In this document: positions 1 to 6,826 of the stretch, in pieces
How the letters are laid out: every line of letters starts with the position of its first letter
How positions within the stretch are numbered: position 1 is the first letter of the stretch
Source of the DNA: Rhizobiales bacterium SYSU XM002
GTDB lineage: Bacteria > Pseudomonadota > Alphaproteobacteria > Rhizobiales > Beijerinckiaceae
DNA length: 64,000 bases
Reading direction: 5' to 3'
Assembly (NCBI GenBank): GCA_009846685.1
Contig: VWVY01000002.1
Location: forward strand, 248,001-312,000
Made by a program: the position numbers and the translations under genes
Notes under the pieces: model-generated
What the model was told of the DNA's origin: nothing
What the model saw: the letters and a program-made list of their open reading frames with translations, nothing else
The model's database searches: none

Positions 1-441
1 CGGCGAATCCTGCGTTGGCTGGTGGGCGAAGCGGAACTCGAGGCGGGCGGGCGTCTTCAGCGCGATTTCGTTCTGGCCCAGACCGCGCCGCAGGTTACGG
101 CGAACTGGTCGCGTCTTGTCGTAGACGGCGCGGGCTATCGGGCCGGCTTGTCGAAAAGCGAAGTCGCGATGGAAGCGGAAACGCGGGTCGACCGGGCGTT
201 GCGGGCCGTCGGTCCGGATTTCTCGGGCATCCTCGTCGATGCGCTGGCCTTCTCAAAAGGCATCGAGACCATCGAGCAGGAATACGCATTGCCGGCCCGT
301 TCCGGAAAAGTCCTGCTGGCTTTCGCCCTGCGGGGTCTTGCGCGGCACTACGGTCTTTCGGGCGAGGTGCGGGGGGGCAATACCCGTGTGATCCGCCATT
401 GGGGAGCGGAGAACTACCGCCCTGACCTGCGGGTCGGCTGA
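1..441 (+). CDS. DUF6456 domain protein, C-terminal part (5' truncated by window)
   Basis: The reading frame is open from base 1, so the start lies outside the window; 146 residues are visible. The C-terminal part carries the pattern I recognise as DUF6456: a valine-aspartate-arginine-alanine-leucine stretch, then FSGILVDALAF, PARSGKVLL and a final LARHYGL. Family members are putative DNA-binding proteins of Hyphomicrobiales, often with a helix-turn-helix in the part that is missing here. The role is not established. The gene converges on sufE with only 4 bases between the two stops. The family call is by eye. Confidence 0.75.
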   Translation, partial: RRILRWLVGEAELEAGGRLQRDFVLAQTAPQVTANWSRLVVDGAGYRAGLSKSEVAMEAETRVDRALRAVGPDFSGILVDALAFSKGIETIEQEYALPARSGKVLLAFALRGLARHYGLSGEVRGGNTRVIRHWGAENYRPDLRVG

Positions 442-445
442 ACCG

Positions 446-856
446 TCAGCCAGCCTCGGCCTTGATGCGGGCGACCATGGAGGCAAGCCCGTTGGAACGC
501 TGCTGGGTCAGATGGCTGCTGAGGCCGATCTCGTCGAAAAACGCCTTGGCGTCGATGGCGCGGATTTCGGCCGGGCTCCTTCCGTCGAACAGGGCGATTA
601 CCAGCGCGACGAGGCCCTTGACGATCAGCGCGTCACTGTCACCACGAATGGAAAGCGTGCCGTCCACGGGGTTGCGTGCCATCAGCAGCCAAACTTGGCT
701 CGCGCAGCCCTGAACCTTGTTGGCGTCGCTGTACGCTTCCGGCGGCATAGGGGCCATCCCCCTGCCGAGATCGATCAGATAGCGATACCGGTCATCCCAG
801 TCGTCGAGGAACGCGAGATCGTCGCGGATGGTCTGAAGCGCGGAATCGGAACCCAT
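446..856 (-). CDS. sufE: SufE family Fe-S cluster assembly sulfur acceptor
   Basis: The 136-residue protein matches SufE, the cytosolic partner that takes persulfide sulfur from a SufS-type cysteine desulfurase and passes it to the SufBCD scaffold. The hallmark is the loop with the acceptor cysteine, NKVQGCASQVWL, near residues 47-58, followed by the usual C-terminal helix containing GLSSHLTQQRSNGL. Length is typical. The ATG at 856 is chosen because GAGG lies about 6 bases upstream; an in-frame GTG directly before it is possible. No suf operon is in the window, so this is a stand-alone copy, as is common in alphaproteobacteria. Confidence 0.92.
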   Translation of the reverse strand: MGSDSALQTIRDDLAFLDDWDDRYRYLIDLGRGMAPMPPEAYSDANKVQGCASQVWLLMARNPVDGTLSIRGDSDALIVKGLVALVIALFDGRSPAEIRAIDAKAFFDEIGLSSHLTQQRSNGLASMVARIKAEAG

Positions 857-925
857 CACAGCCTCTGCTCGGCGACACGACCGCCGCCTATGCCGGAGGT
901 TGAGTGGGCGCCAGGGCCGTCGACG

Positions 926-1222
926 TCAAGCCTTTTTCGCAAAACTCGCGGGGCGGCGCGGCGGCAGCGGGTAAAGCCCGGCAGCAACGGGCTCGCTCTC
1001 CGCCGTGGTGATCGAATCCTTCGGCGCGGCGGGTGGCAGCAGGCCACTGGCCTTTCCGGCGAGGGCGCTGCAGGTCGCGACATTGTCGAGGCAGAGAGAC
1101 ACGGCGGCCTTCGGTACCTCGCGCTGGATGTCCTCTGCGAGGCGTGCTCCGTCCCGCGCGGAATTCTCGCTTCCGTGGACACAATAGAGCGCGAACAGCG
1201 CGACGGCGATCCGGGTGATCAT
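926..1222 (-). CDS. small secreted protein, DUF5330-like
   Basis: A 98-residue protein with a hydrophobic N-terminus (ITRIAVALFALYCV) that reads as a short signal peptide or membrane anchor. Two cysteines follow, in SLCLDNVATC, and the tail is rich in proline and alanine. The pattern and the place next to sufE resemble DUF5330 proteins of Hyphomicrobiales, whose function is unknown. The ATG at 1222 has GGGG about 8 bases upstream; the reading frame also allows a TTG five codons earlier. The assignment is tentative because the protein is short and of low complexity at the end. Confidence 0.5.
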   Translation of the reverse strand: MITRIAVALFALYCVHGSENSARDGARLAEDIQREVPKAAVSLCLDNVATCSALAGKASGLLPPAAPKDSITTAESEPVAAGLYPLPPRRPASFAKKA

Positions 1223-1532
1223 GGCAGTCCCCAACAAGTTTCCCCGCTATCAGATCTACAACACGGACCTCACGGGGCCGTTTGAAAAATATCGCGCATT
1301 TTATCGATCTGCCGATTCAAACGGCCGAACTCCCGGTTTCCGTGCTGTTCTGTCGGTCGGGCCTCGAGTTTGGAGAGGGCTTGTTCACCATAGTGACGAA
1401 TACCTGCGCGCCGCGCGCCTCCCCGGCGCGAATGTCGCGCAATATCGCCCCGTTCTTAGGCCCTGTTTAAGGAGCGTCGGGCCAGTTTTCGACATCAAGG
1501 GTGGCACGACAAGAACGGGAAACCGCCGGGTG
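1223..1532. other. 310-bp intergenic region with possible CtrA site
   Basis: The stretch between the divergent small secreted protein and the kinase-like gene. It should hold both promoters. A 62-residue frame at 1282-1470 exists but lacks any recognisable family and I do not call it. The only motif I note is TTAG-N7-TTAA near its right end, listed separately. Confidence 0.6.
1456..1470 (+). promoter_or_regulatory. possible CtrA binding site (TTAG-N7-TTAA)
   Basis: TTAG at 1456-1459 and TTAA at 1467-1470 are separated by 7 bases, one mismatch from the alphaproteobacterial CtrA consensus TTAA-N7-TTAA. It lies 62 bases upstream of the ATG of the kinase-like gene. Such a short motif arises by chance, so the call rests on position and on the signalling nature of the gene behind it. 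Confidence 0.3.
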
Positions 1533-3203
1533 ATGCGTATCGATTGGGCCCAGACGCTGTTGGGGGACTTTGGCCCCCGGGGGCAGGCTGTCGCCGACCG
1601 TTCCGGGACGAATGCCCGGCGCGGGCAGGTGGCGCGTGCCATGCGCGGCGCGGGCCTGCTGATCGCCGCGCTGTTCATCGGCATCGCCATCGCGGCCCTT
1701 CCAGCGCGTGGTTCGACCATTTCCACCACCGATATCCTCGCCCTTTCCGGCGTGCTGCTGGCACAGGCGAGCGGCCTGTTCTTGCTAGCCCCGGAGCGCC
1801 TGCGCTTCCAGGCCGCCGCGTTCATCGCCCTGCTGGCTCTGCCGTTTGCGACCCTTGCTGGCTTCGATGCCGGGACGATCATCGCGCTGGGTCTCGTGCT
1901 CGCGCTTGATGCTGCGGCGTTGCTGCTCGAACGCCGCCTGCCGAGGCGGATTTTCTTTGGCGCGGCGGTCTTCATCGCGGCTGTTGCAATCGGGCGAGGT
2001 GAGCCGACCTTGGGTGCCAGCGCCGTGCTGCTGGCGGCACTGACGCCGATTGCCGTGGCTGCGATTGTACCGGCCTCCCGTCCGGCGCAGCATCTCCACT
2101 TCGACCCGCTGGCCCGGTACAACGCCCTGCTCGGCGTGGCTTTAACCGCGCGTAGCCGGCAGCTGTTCGTAACGGACAGTGTCGGTGTGATCGACAACGA
2201 GGCCGATCCCGCGTTCGCCCGTCTGCTGACGGCGCAGGAATTCCCTGACAACTCGCTCACCGCCGCTGTGCTGATCGCTGACCGCGTCCTGCTGCTGGAC
2301 GCACTTTCCCGCGCGATCCACAAGCGCGAGGGGACGGAAGACCTCCAGATCCGGCTGCGGCTGGAACCGGTCGGTGCCGGCTTCCCGGTTCCGCCTCGTT
2401 TCGTCACCCATCGCGTGGCAGTGCAGCCGCTGCCCGAATCGGAAAACCGCGCGATCGTGATGATTGAGGCGATCAGTGAGTCGGCGAGCGGCGAAGCCGT
2501 AACGACAAATTCCACCGCGGCGGACATCTCGCCGGTGCTGGCGCGCGCGCTTCATGATTCCACGGCCCCGTTCAACGCAGGGCTCGGGTATCTCGAAATG
2601 ATCGCCGATCCGCGCCTCTCGCCGCGCGACGTGAACACCTACCGCGATTTCGCCGCCGAGGCGCACAAGTCGGTGCTGGAGGCCTATCGCAACACGGTTT
2701 TGCTCGGGCGCTGGGTCAAGCTGCTGCACAGCCATCCGAACGAGCGCGCCGAACGGGCCAACCTGATGCCGCGCCGGATGGTCAACGATGCCATCCGGGC
2801 TCTCAACCTGCGTGAAGCCGAGGATCGCGGCGAATTGCGGATTTCGGAAGTCGAAAGCCTGCCCGCCGTTTCGCTGCCACCGGTGCTGGCGCGATTCGCG
2901 GTTGAGATTTTTCTGCGCGAGGCCCAATTCGGCGGCCCGGCCAAGGTGGCGATCGCACGGGACGGCGACGACCTCGTGCTGACCAGCCGCAAGCCTGTGC
3001 CGGAGGATCCGCAGGGCAACGACGATGTTTTCCGCAAGGTGATCGAGGATGCCGTTTCCGCCGCGATGCCCAGCGTCCGGTTCCGGACGGGAACCGAGGG
3101 GCTGCGCGAGTTGCGGTTCGAAGCCGCATTTGATGTGAGAGCCGGAGAGGGGACTCCGGCAAAGACGGGGGCCGTCGCCGAAATCCGGCGTATGGCATCC
3201 TGA
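1533..3203 (+). CDS. membrane histidine-kinase-like protein with degenerate ATPase domain
   Basis: 556 residues. About six hydrophobic segments lie between residues 38 and 180, followed by a probable PAS-like sensor region (about 190-315). The helical region begins with RALHDSTAPFNAGLGYLEMI, where His341 sits where kinases of the PleC/DivJ/PdhS type have their HELRTPLN motif. After it I find no N box, no DxGxG and no GxGLG motif; the last 150 residues look like an ATPase fold that has lost ATP binding. It may act as a phosphotransferase or pseudokinase. The start at 1533 is preferred because the frame upstream (from 1215) is not protein-like; a GTG directly before it is possible. Confidence 0.7.
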   Translation: MRIDWAQTLLGDFGPRGQAVADRSGTNARRGQVARAMRGAGLLIAALFIGIAIAALPARGSTISTTDILALSGVLLAQASGLFLLAPERLRFQAAAFIALLALPFATLAGFDAGTIIALGLVLALDAAALLLERRLPRRIFFGAAVFIAAVAIGRGEPTLGASAVLLAALTPIAVAAIVPASRPAQHLHFDPLARYNALLGVALTARSRQLFVTDSVGVIDNEADPAFARLLTAQEFPDNSLTAAVLIADRVLLLDALSRAIHKREGTEDLQIRLRLEPVGAGFPVPPRFVTHRVAVQPLPESENRAIVMIEAISESASGEAVTTNSTAADISPVLARALHDSTAPFNAGLGYLEMIADPRLSPRDVNTYRDFAAEAHKSVLEAYRNTVLLGRWVKLLHSHPNERAERANLMPRRMVNDAIRALNLREAEDRGELRISEVESLPAVSLPPVLARFAVEIFLREAQFGGPAKVAIARDGDDLVLTSRKPVPEDPQGNDDVFRKVIEDAVSAAMPSVRFRTGTEGLRELRFEAAFDVRAGEGTPAKTGAVAEIRRMAS

Positions 3204-3220
3204 GGGGAAAGGGGGATTTC

Positions 3221-4024
3221 ATGAGCGAGAGAACGAAATTTCCGGCCCACGCTGCGCGCCGGCGCGCGGCGGACGAGGATGACATGCCGCGTGCGCGCCC
3301 GCGCAACGCGCTGTTTACGCGCGGCAGGGTCATCGTGGCTGTCGCCTGTCTTTTCGGCGGTGCGGTTGTGGCAAACGCCCTGCTGATGCAGTCGGGCAAA
3401 CATCCGGCGCCCATGTTCCGTAACGTGAATTCGGCATCGGCTGAATTTCCGATGCCGCCGCAACGTCCGGGCTCCAATCCGGCGGTGAAGAGCGCTGCTT
3501 TCTCGCCCGCGCCGATGAACGCGGCGAAGCCCGCTCCGATCGAGCGTGTTGCCGCCGCGCCGGCTGCCAATGAACCGGGCGAAGCCCTGCTGCTCGAAAT
3601 CCAGCGCGAACTCGCGAAACGCGGTTATTACAAGGGTGATCCTGACGGCAAGACCGGGCCACGCACCACGCAGGCGATCCGCGATTTCCAGTTCGCCCAG
3701 CGTGTTGCGGTCGATGGCCGGGCGAGCGAGGCGCTGCTGCAATCCGTCCTCGCGACCAAGGTGACGATGAAGGACGAATTGCTGGATCTCGTCCGCAAGA
3801 CAAGTCAGCCGGAACCGCCAAAAGGGCCGGTGATGGATATACAGCGTGCGCTCAACAAGGCCGGTTATGGCCCGCTCGACGAGGATGGCCACATGGGCCC
3901 CTCGACCAGACAAGCCCTGGCGCGCTTCGAGGCAGACAAGAAACTGCCGCCGCGCGGCGAGCCGAAGGGACCGGTCCTGCAACTGCTGGCCTCCGCGACG
4001 GGCATCGCCATCCGGCAGCCGTGA
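3221..4024 (+). CDS. membrane-anchored peptidoglycan-binding protein, two PG_binding_1 domains
   Basis: 267 residues. An arginine-rich cytoplasmic N-terminus is followed by one membrane helix (about residues 37-55), a low-complexity linker rich in Pro and Ala, and two peptidoglycan-binding repeats. Repeat one has IQRELAKRGYYKGDPDGKTG (about 126-145) and ends in TQAIRDFQF; repeat two has IQRALNKAGYGPLDEDGHMG and TRQALARFE. No catalytic domain is visible, so it probably anchors or positions something in the periplasm. It starts 17 bases after the kinase-like gene on the same strand with GGGGAAAGGGGG upstream, so the two are probably co-transcribed. Confidence 0.85.
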   Translation: MSERTKFPAHAARRRAADEDDMPRARPRNALFTRGRVIVAVACLFGGAVVANALLMQSGKHPAPMFRNVNSASAEFPMPPQRPGSNPAVKSAAFSPAPMNAAKPAPIERVAAAPAANEPGEALLLEIQRELAKRGYYKGDPDGKTGPRTTQAIRDFQFAQRVAVDGRASEALLQSVLATKVTMKDELLDLVRKTSQPEPPKGPVMDIQRALNKAGYGPLDEDGHMGPSTRQALARFEADKKLPPRGEPKGPVLQLLASATGIAIRQP

Positions 4025-4031
4025 GCGGCCG

Positions 4032-4373
4032 ATGCGGCTGACGAGCGACTTCTTCGTCTCGGCCTATATCCGCCAATGCGGCATCGAGGGCGCTTTCGCA
4101 GTCCTGCGTCGGCGGGGAGGAATGGAAGCGGGCGCCATCTTCATCGTGATCGACCGGCTCGACGGCACTGGGACGCTTTATGGCCCCGCGCCGCAGACGA
4201 GCTACGACGAGAGGCCGCAGGACCGCGCCTTTACGCGGTTCCACAAGGCCGAGGCGATTGAACGGCCCGAGATCGAGGCGCGTCTCGAAAAGGAAATCCG
4301 GTTCGACCCGGACTGCTGGATCGTCGAGGTCGAGGACCGGGCGGGACGGCCCTTTCTTCAACACGTTGTGTGA
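4032..4373 (+). CDS. DUF1491 family protein
   Basis: 113 residues matching DUF1491, a conserved alphaproteobacterial family of unknown function. Recognisable parts are RLTSDFFVSAYIRQC at the N-terminus, GAIFIVIDRLDG in the middle, and the acidic C-terminal stretch EARLEKEIRFDPDCWIVEVEDR. The protein is small, soluble and without a signal. It starts 7 bases after the peptidoglycan-binding gene, so it is probably in the same transcript. The frame is open further upstream, but that part overlaps the previous gene and is not conserved in character. Confidence 0.88.
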   Translation: MRLTSDFFVSAYIRQCGIEGAFAVLRRRGGMEAGAIFIVIDRLDGTGTLYGPAPQTSYDERPQDRAFTRFHKAEAIERPEIEARLEKEIRFDPDCWIVEVEDRAGRPFLQHVV

Positions 4374-4492
4374 ACCATCGCCGGATTGTGCGATTCAGAA
4401 CGGAACGCCTGTTAGCAAAGGCTTAACCCATTCTGGCTGAATTTGTTCGAGATGTCCGATTCGGCGCGTCACGTCATCGACATCGAAGGAGC

Positions 4493-4696
4493 ATGGCCAT
4501 GGGCGAATTGATCCGCTTTCGGCCTCGTCAGGAGGCCAGACCAGCAGGAACGGCGCATTCCGAGCGGAATGCGGTGCCGGCGGGCGGCGCTGAGATCCTT
4601 CTTTTTACCGGTGTTCGCTACGAGCGTCACCCGGAGGAGGAGTCTGGCGCGGTCAAACGTCCGGCAGGACGGAACGGCCGCCGCAAGCGTGCCTGA
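4493..4696 (+). CDS. small conserved alphaproteobacterial protein of unknown function
   Basis: 67 residues. It begins with GELIRFRPR, contains AEILLFTGVRYERH in the centre and ends in a basic tail with GRRKRA. I have the impression of similar short proteins with an EILxFTGVRYER core in rhizobia, but no function is known to me. AAGGAG lies just upstream of the start, so translation is plausible; an in-frame ATG two codons later (4499) is equally possible. The basic tail suggests nucleic acid or ribosome contact, which is inference only. Confidence 0.6.
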   Translation: MAMGELIRFRPRQEARPAGTAHSERNAVPAGGAEILLFTGVRYERHPEEESGAVKRPAGRNGRRKRA

Positions 4697-4730
4697 ACGA
4701 TGAATTCGGGCGGCTGAACGCCTCCCGCGA

Positions 4731-4765
4731 CCGCCGGTCCGCGCCGGCGGCCAAGCGTAATTTTT
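4731..4765 (+). terminator. GC-rich hairpin with distant T-tract, possible terminator
   Basis: CCGCCGG at 4731-4737 pairs with CCGGCGG at 4744-4750 over a 6-base loop. A run of five T follows at 4761-4765, about 10 bases after the stem. The gap makes it a poor intrinsic terminator, but the position just after the small gene fits. Confidence 0.35.
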
Positions 4766-4816
4766 GCGTACCTCGTCTTCCGCCCCCGTAAGGGCTTCCT
4801 GGAGGTCATCCTCGCA

Positions 4817-5677
4817 ATGTTGCGCGCCCCGCTTCGCCAGCGCCGCTTTCCGCTTTCCGTCGCGTTGATCGCCATCGCGCCGCTTGCCGGCTGCATCCAT
4901 GATACGGGCGACTTCGGGCGTCCGCGCTCCGGCTTCACGCAGGATGTACTGCTCCCGTTCACCGGAACCGTCGCGGCGCGCTACCGCGGCGAACCGGCGT
5001 CGTTTTACGCGCTGACCGAAGACGAAAAGGTCCTGCGCAACCGTGCCTGGAACTTCCTGATGCCGGAAGCCAATGCCCCGCGTGGCACCTGGCAGGAGCA
5101 TCATCTGGCGTTTCACAAGGTGCTTGAGCAGCGCGATCCGGACATCACGCTTTATCATCGCACGATCATGGGCGGCCCCCAGCTCGGCACCCGCGTCGGC
5201 GATTCGCCGGTTTGGCGGCGGACGATGGACCCGGAGGGAAGCTTCCGCTCGCTCGTCTCGCGCTACAACCGCGTCAAGCAGAGTATCGAGACCGATCACG
5301 CGCTGATGCCACATTTCAAGCTTGTCGCCGCGCAGGTGACGCAGGCTGACCACACCCGCGCCCGCGCGCTCGGCCATGTCGGCAACCTCACCGAGGAGCA
5401 GCGCAAGGAGGCGTTGGAGCGCATCTGCGAAAACGCGATGATCATCGCGCGGGTCAACTGGGCCTTCTACGACAAGGCGGCGCAATATCGCTATTCGCTT
5501 GAGCACCTGCTCGTCGAAGGGCCGGAACGCGAGGCGATCCCGGCCGAGCGGACGCTGATGGCTTTCGAGCAGGATATCGGCGGGTTTACCAAGGGCACAG
5601 TCCTGCCGCCCCAATGCCTGCGGCAGGCCGAAATGCCGCCCGTGCTGTCGCCGAGACCTCTCGTCCGCAAAGGCTAG
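4817..5677 (+). CDS. conserved hypothetical lipoprotein
   Basis: 286 residues with a lipoprotein signal: a basic start, a hydrophobic core, and the lipobox LAGC with the acyl-accepting cysteine at about residue 27. The mature part is mainly helical and charged, with TEDEKVLRNRAWNFLMP and a basic RYNRVKQSIETD segment. I recognise no domain of known function. It stands alone between the small gene upstream and the convergent DUF1254 gene. GGAGG lies 11 bases before the ATG, a rather long spacing. Confidence 0.75.
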   Translation: MLRAPLRQRRFPLSVALIAIAPLAGCIHDTGDFGRPRSGFTQDVLLPFTGTVAARYRGEPASFYALTEDEKVLRNRAWNFLMPEANAPRGTWQEHHLAFHKVLEQRDPDITLYHRTIMGGPQLGTRVGDSPVWRRTMDPEGSFRSLVSRYNRVKQSIETDHALMPHFKLVAAQVTQADHTRARALGHVGNLTEEQRKEALERICENAMIIARVNWAFYDKAAQYRYSLEHLLVEGPEREAIPAERTLMAFEQDIGGFTKGTVLPPQCLRQAEMPPVLSPRPLVRKG

Positions 5678-5686
5678 GCCGACCGC

Positions 5687-6235
5687 TCAATTTGGCAGCG
5701 ATTCACTCTCGCATTGCGCGCGACGCAGCAGCGCCTCCGCCTTTTCGCGCGAGCTGGGCCGGTCTATGAAGACCTTGAGGATCGCCAGCCCCTTGAGGCC
5801 GGGAGCCGCGACGCGGATTTCCTCCACCGCCTGTTCCTCGTCGTCGAGCCGCGCAATCCGGTCGAGCTGAGGCGCTGTCGCGACCACGACATCGAGCATG
5901 CCGCCGGTTGCCGCGCGATCCGACACCGAGGAGTAGATGCCCGACCGACGTTCGGCCAACGCGAGGACAAGAAACGTTTCGGACAACGGCACGCGCAACC
6001 GGACCGGGCCGGTGGTCAGATCGTAGCGGCAGACCGCGACGGCGAGGTTGGTATCGGCAAAGGGAAAGGACTTGAGGTCGGCGTTGTCGATCGCGGCCAA
6101 CTGGTTGACCGGCGCGCCGGCTTCCAACCGCGAGTAGATGTCACGCTGTGTGAGATACGGAATGAGGAAAATGCCGACGATATGCGTCAGCCCCGCGATG
6201 ATCGCGAACAGAATGAGATGAATGAGAAGTCTCAT
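5687..6235 (-). CDS. DUF1254 family membrane protein
   Basis: 182 residues with one N-terminal membrane helix (about residues 3-25) and an exported domain resembling DUF1254, with FADTNLAVAVCRYDLTTGPVRLRVPL in the core. Its ATG overlaps the stop of the DUF1214 gene upstream by four bases (ATGA), so the two are translationally coupled. The two domains commonly occur as neighbours or as a fusion, and their biochemical role is unresolved. The GTG three codons earlier is less likely given the exact ATGA overlap. Confidence 0.82.
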   Translation of the reverse strand: MRLLIHLILFAIIAGLTHIVGIFLIPYLTQRDIYSRLEAGAPVNQLAAIDNADLKSFPFADTNLAVAVCRYDLTTGPVRLRVPLSETFLVLALAERRSGIYSSVSDRAATGGMLDVVVATAPQLDRIARLDDEEQAVEEIRVAAPGLKGLAILKVFIDRPSSREKAEALLRRAQCESESLPN

Positions 6236-6813
6236 GGCAGACACCCTGTCCGGTCGAGCACGGGCAAGGTACGTGGATCGAACTGCGTCGCGGTTGCGCT
6301 CAGCGGTGTTTCGTAGAAGCGCAGGAGAACGACGAAATCACCCGCTTCCGATGTGAGCGGCAGCCAGTTGCCGGGCAGGGGCTCCGGCCCGATTTCGATC
6401 GCGAAACGGCTGTCGCCTCCACGGACGATCTCGGCCGAGGTGAAGCTGTGTCTGTCGGCGAGGTTGGCGATCGGTCGCCCCGAGGGATCGAAAACCATCG
6501 CTGTCCAGTAGCGGGCCGGCGGGAAGGGGCCGGACAACCGGTAGGAACAGCGTGTCGTCAGGGGTTCACCAGTTGAATCGCGATCAGCGCGGAGAACATA
6601 ACCCTCGCCGGTGGCCAGTGGCAGTTCTCCGTTTATAAACAGGCGTGCACGGGTATAGGGGTCGATTGTTGTCGCCCCGGCCTGCGGCTCGAACTGCCAT
6701 TGGCCGATTTTCCGTGCGAGGAGACGGGCGGAGGGGCCGGTCATCTGGACCGTGACCCAGCTTCCCGCCAGCAGGCCGAGAACAATCGTCGTCAGGAGCA
6801 GGAGAAGGCGCAT
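6232..6813 (-). CDS. DUF1214 family protein
   Basis: 193 residues: an N-terminal membrane anchor (about residues 2-22), then a DUF1214-type beta domain with YTRARLFINGELPLATGEGY, the conserved YWTAMVFDPSGRPIANLADR region and a final LLRFYETP motif. It is the upstream partner of the DUF1254 gene, with a four-base overlap. It begins 13 bases after the stop of the penicillin-binding protein on the same strand, so all three may share a transcript. Confidence 0.88.
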   Translation of the reverse strand: MRLLLLLTTIVLGLLAGSWVTVQMTGPSARLLARKIGQWQFEPQAGATTIDPYTRARLFINGELPLATGEGYVLRADRDSTGEPLTTRCSYRLSGPFPPARYWTAMVFDPSGRPIANLADRHSFTSAEIVRGGDSRFAIEIGPEPLPGNWLPLTSEAGDFVVLLRFYETPLSATATQFDPRTLPVLDRTGCLP

Positions 6814-6826
6814 CCGAAGCGGCCTG

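Noticed and set aside
1282-1470. 62-codon frame in the intergenic region before the kinase-like gene
   Set aside because: No family likeness and the region should hold two promoters.
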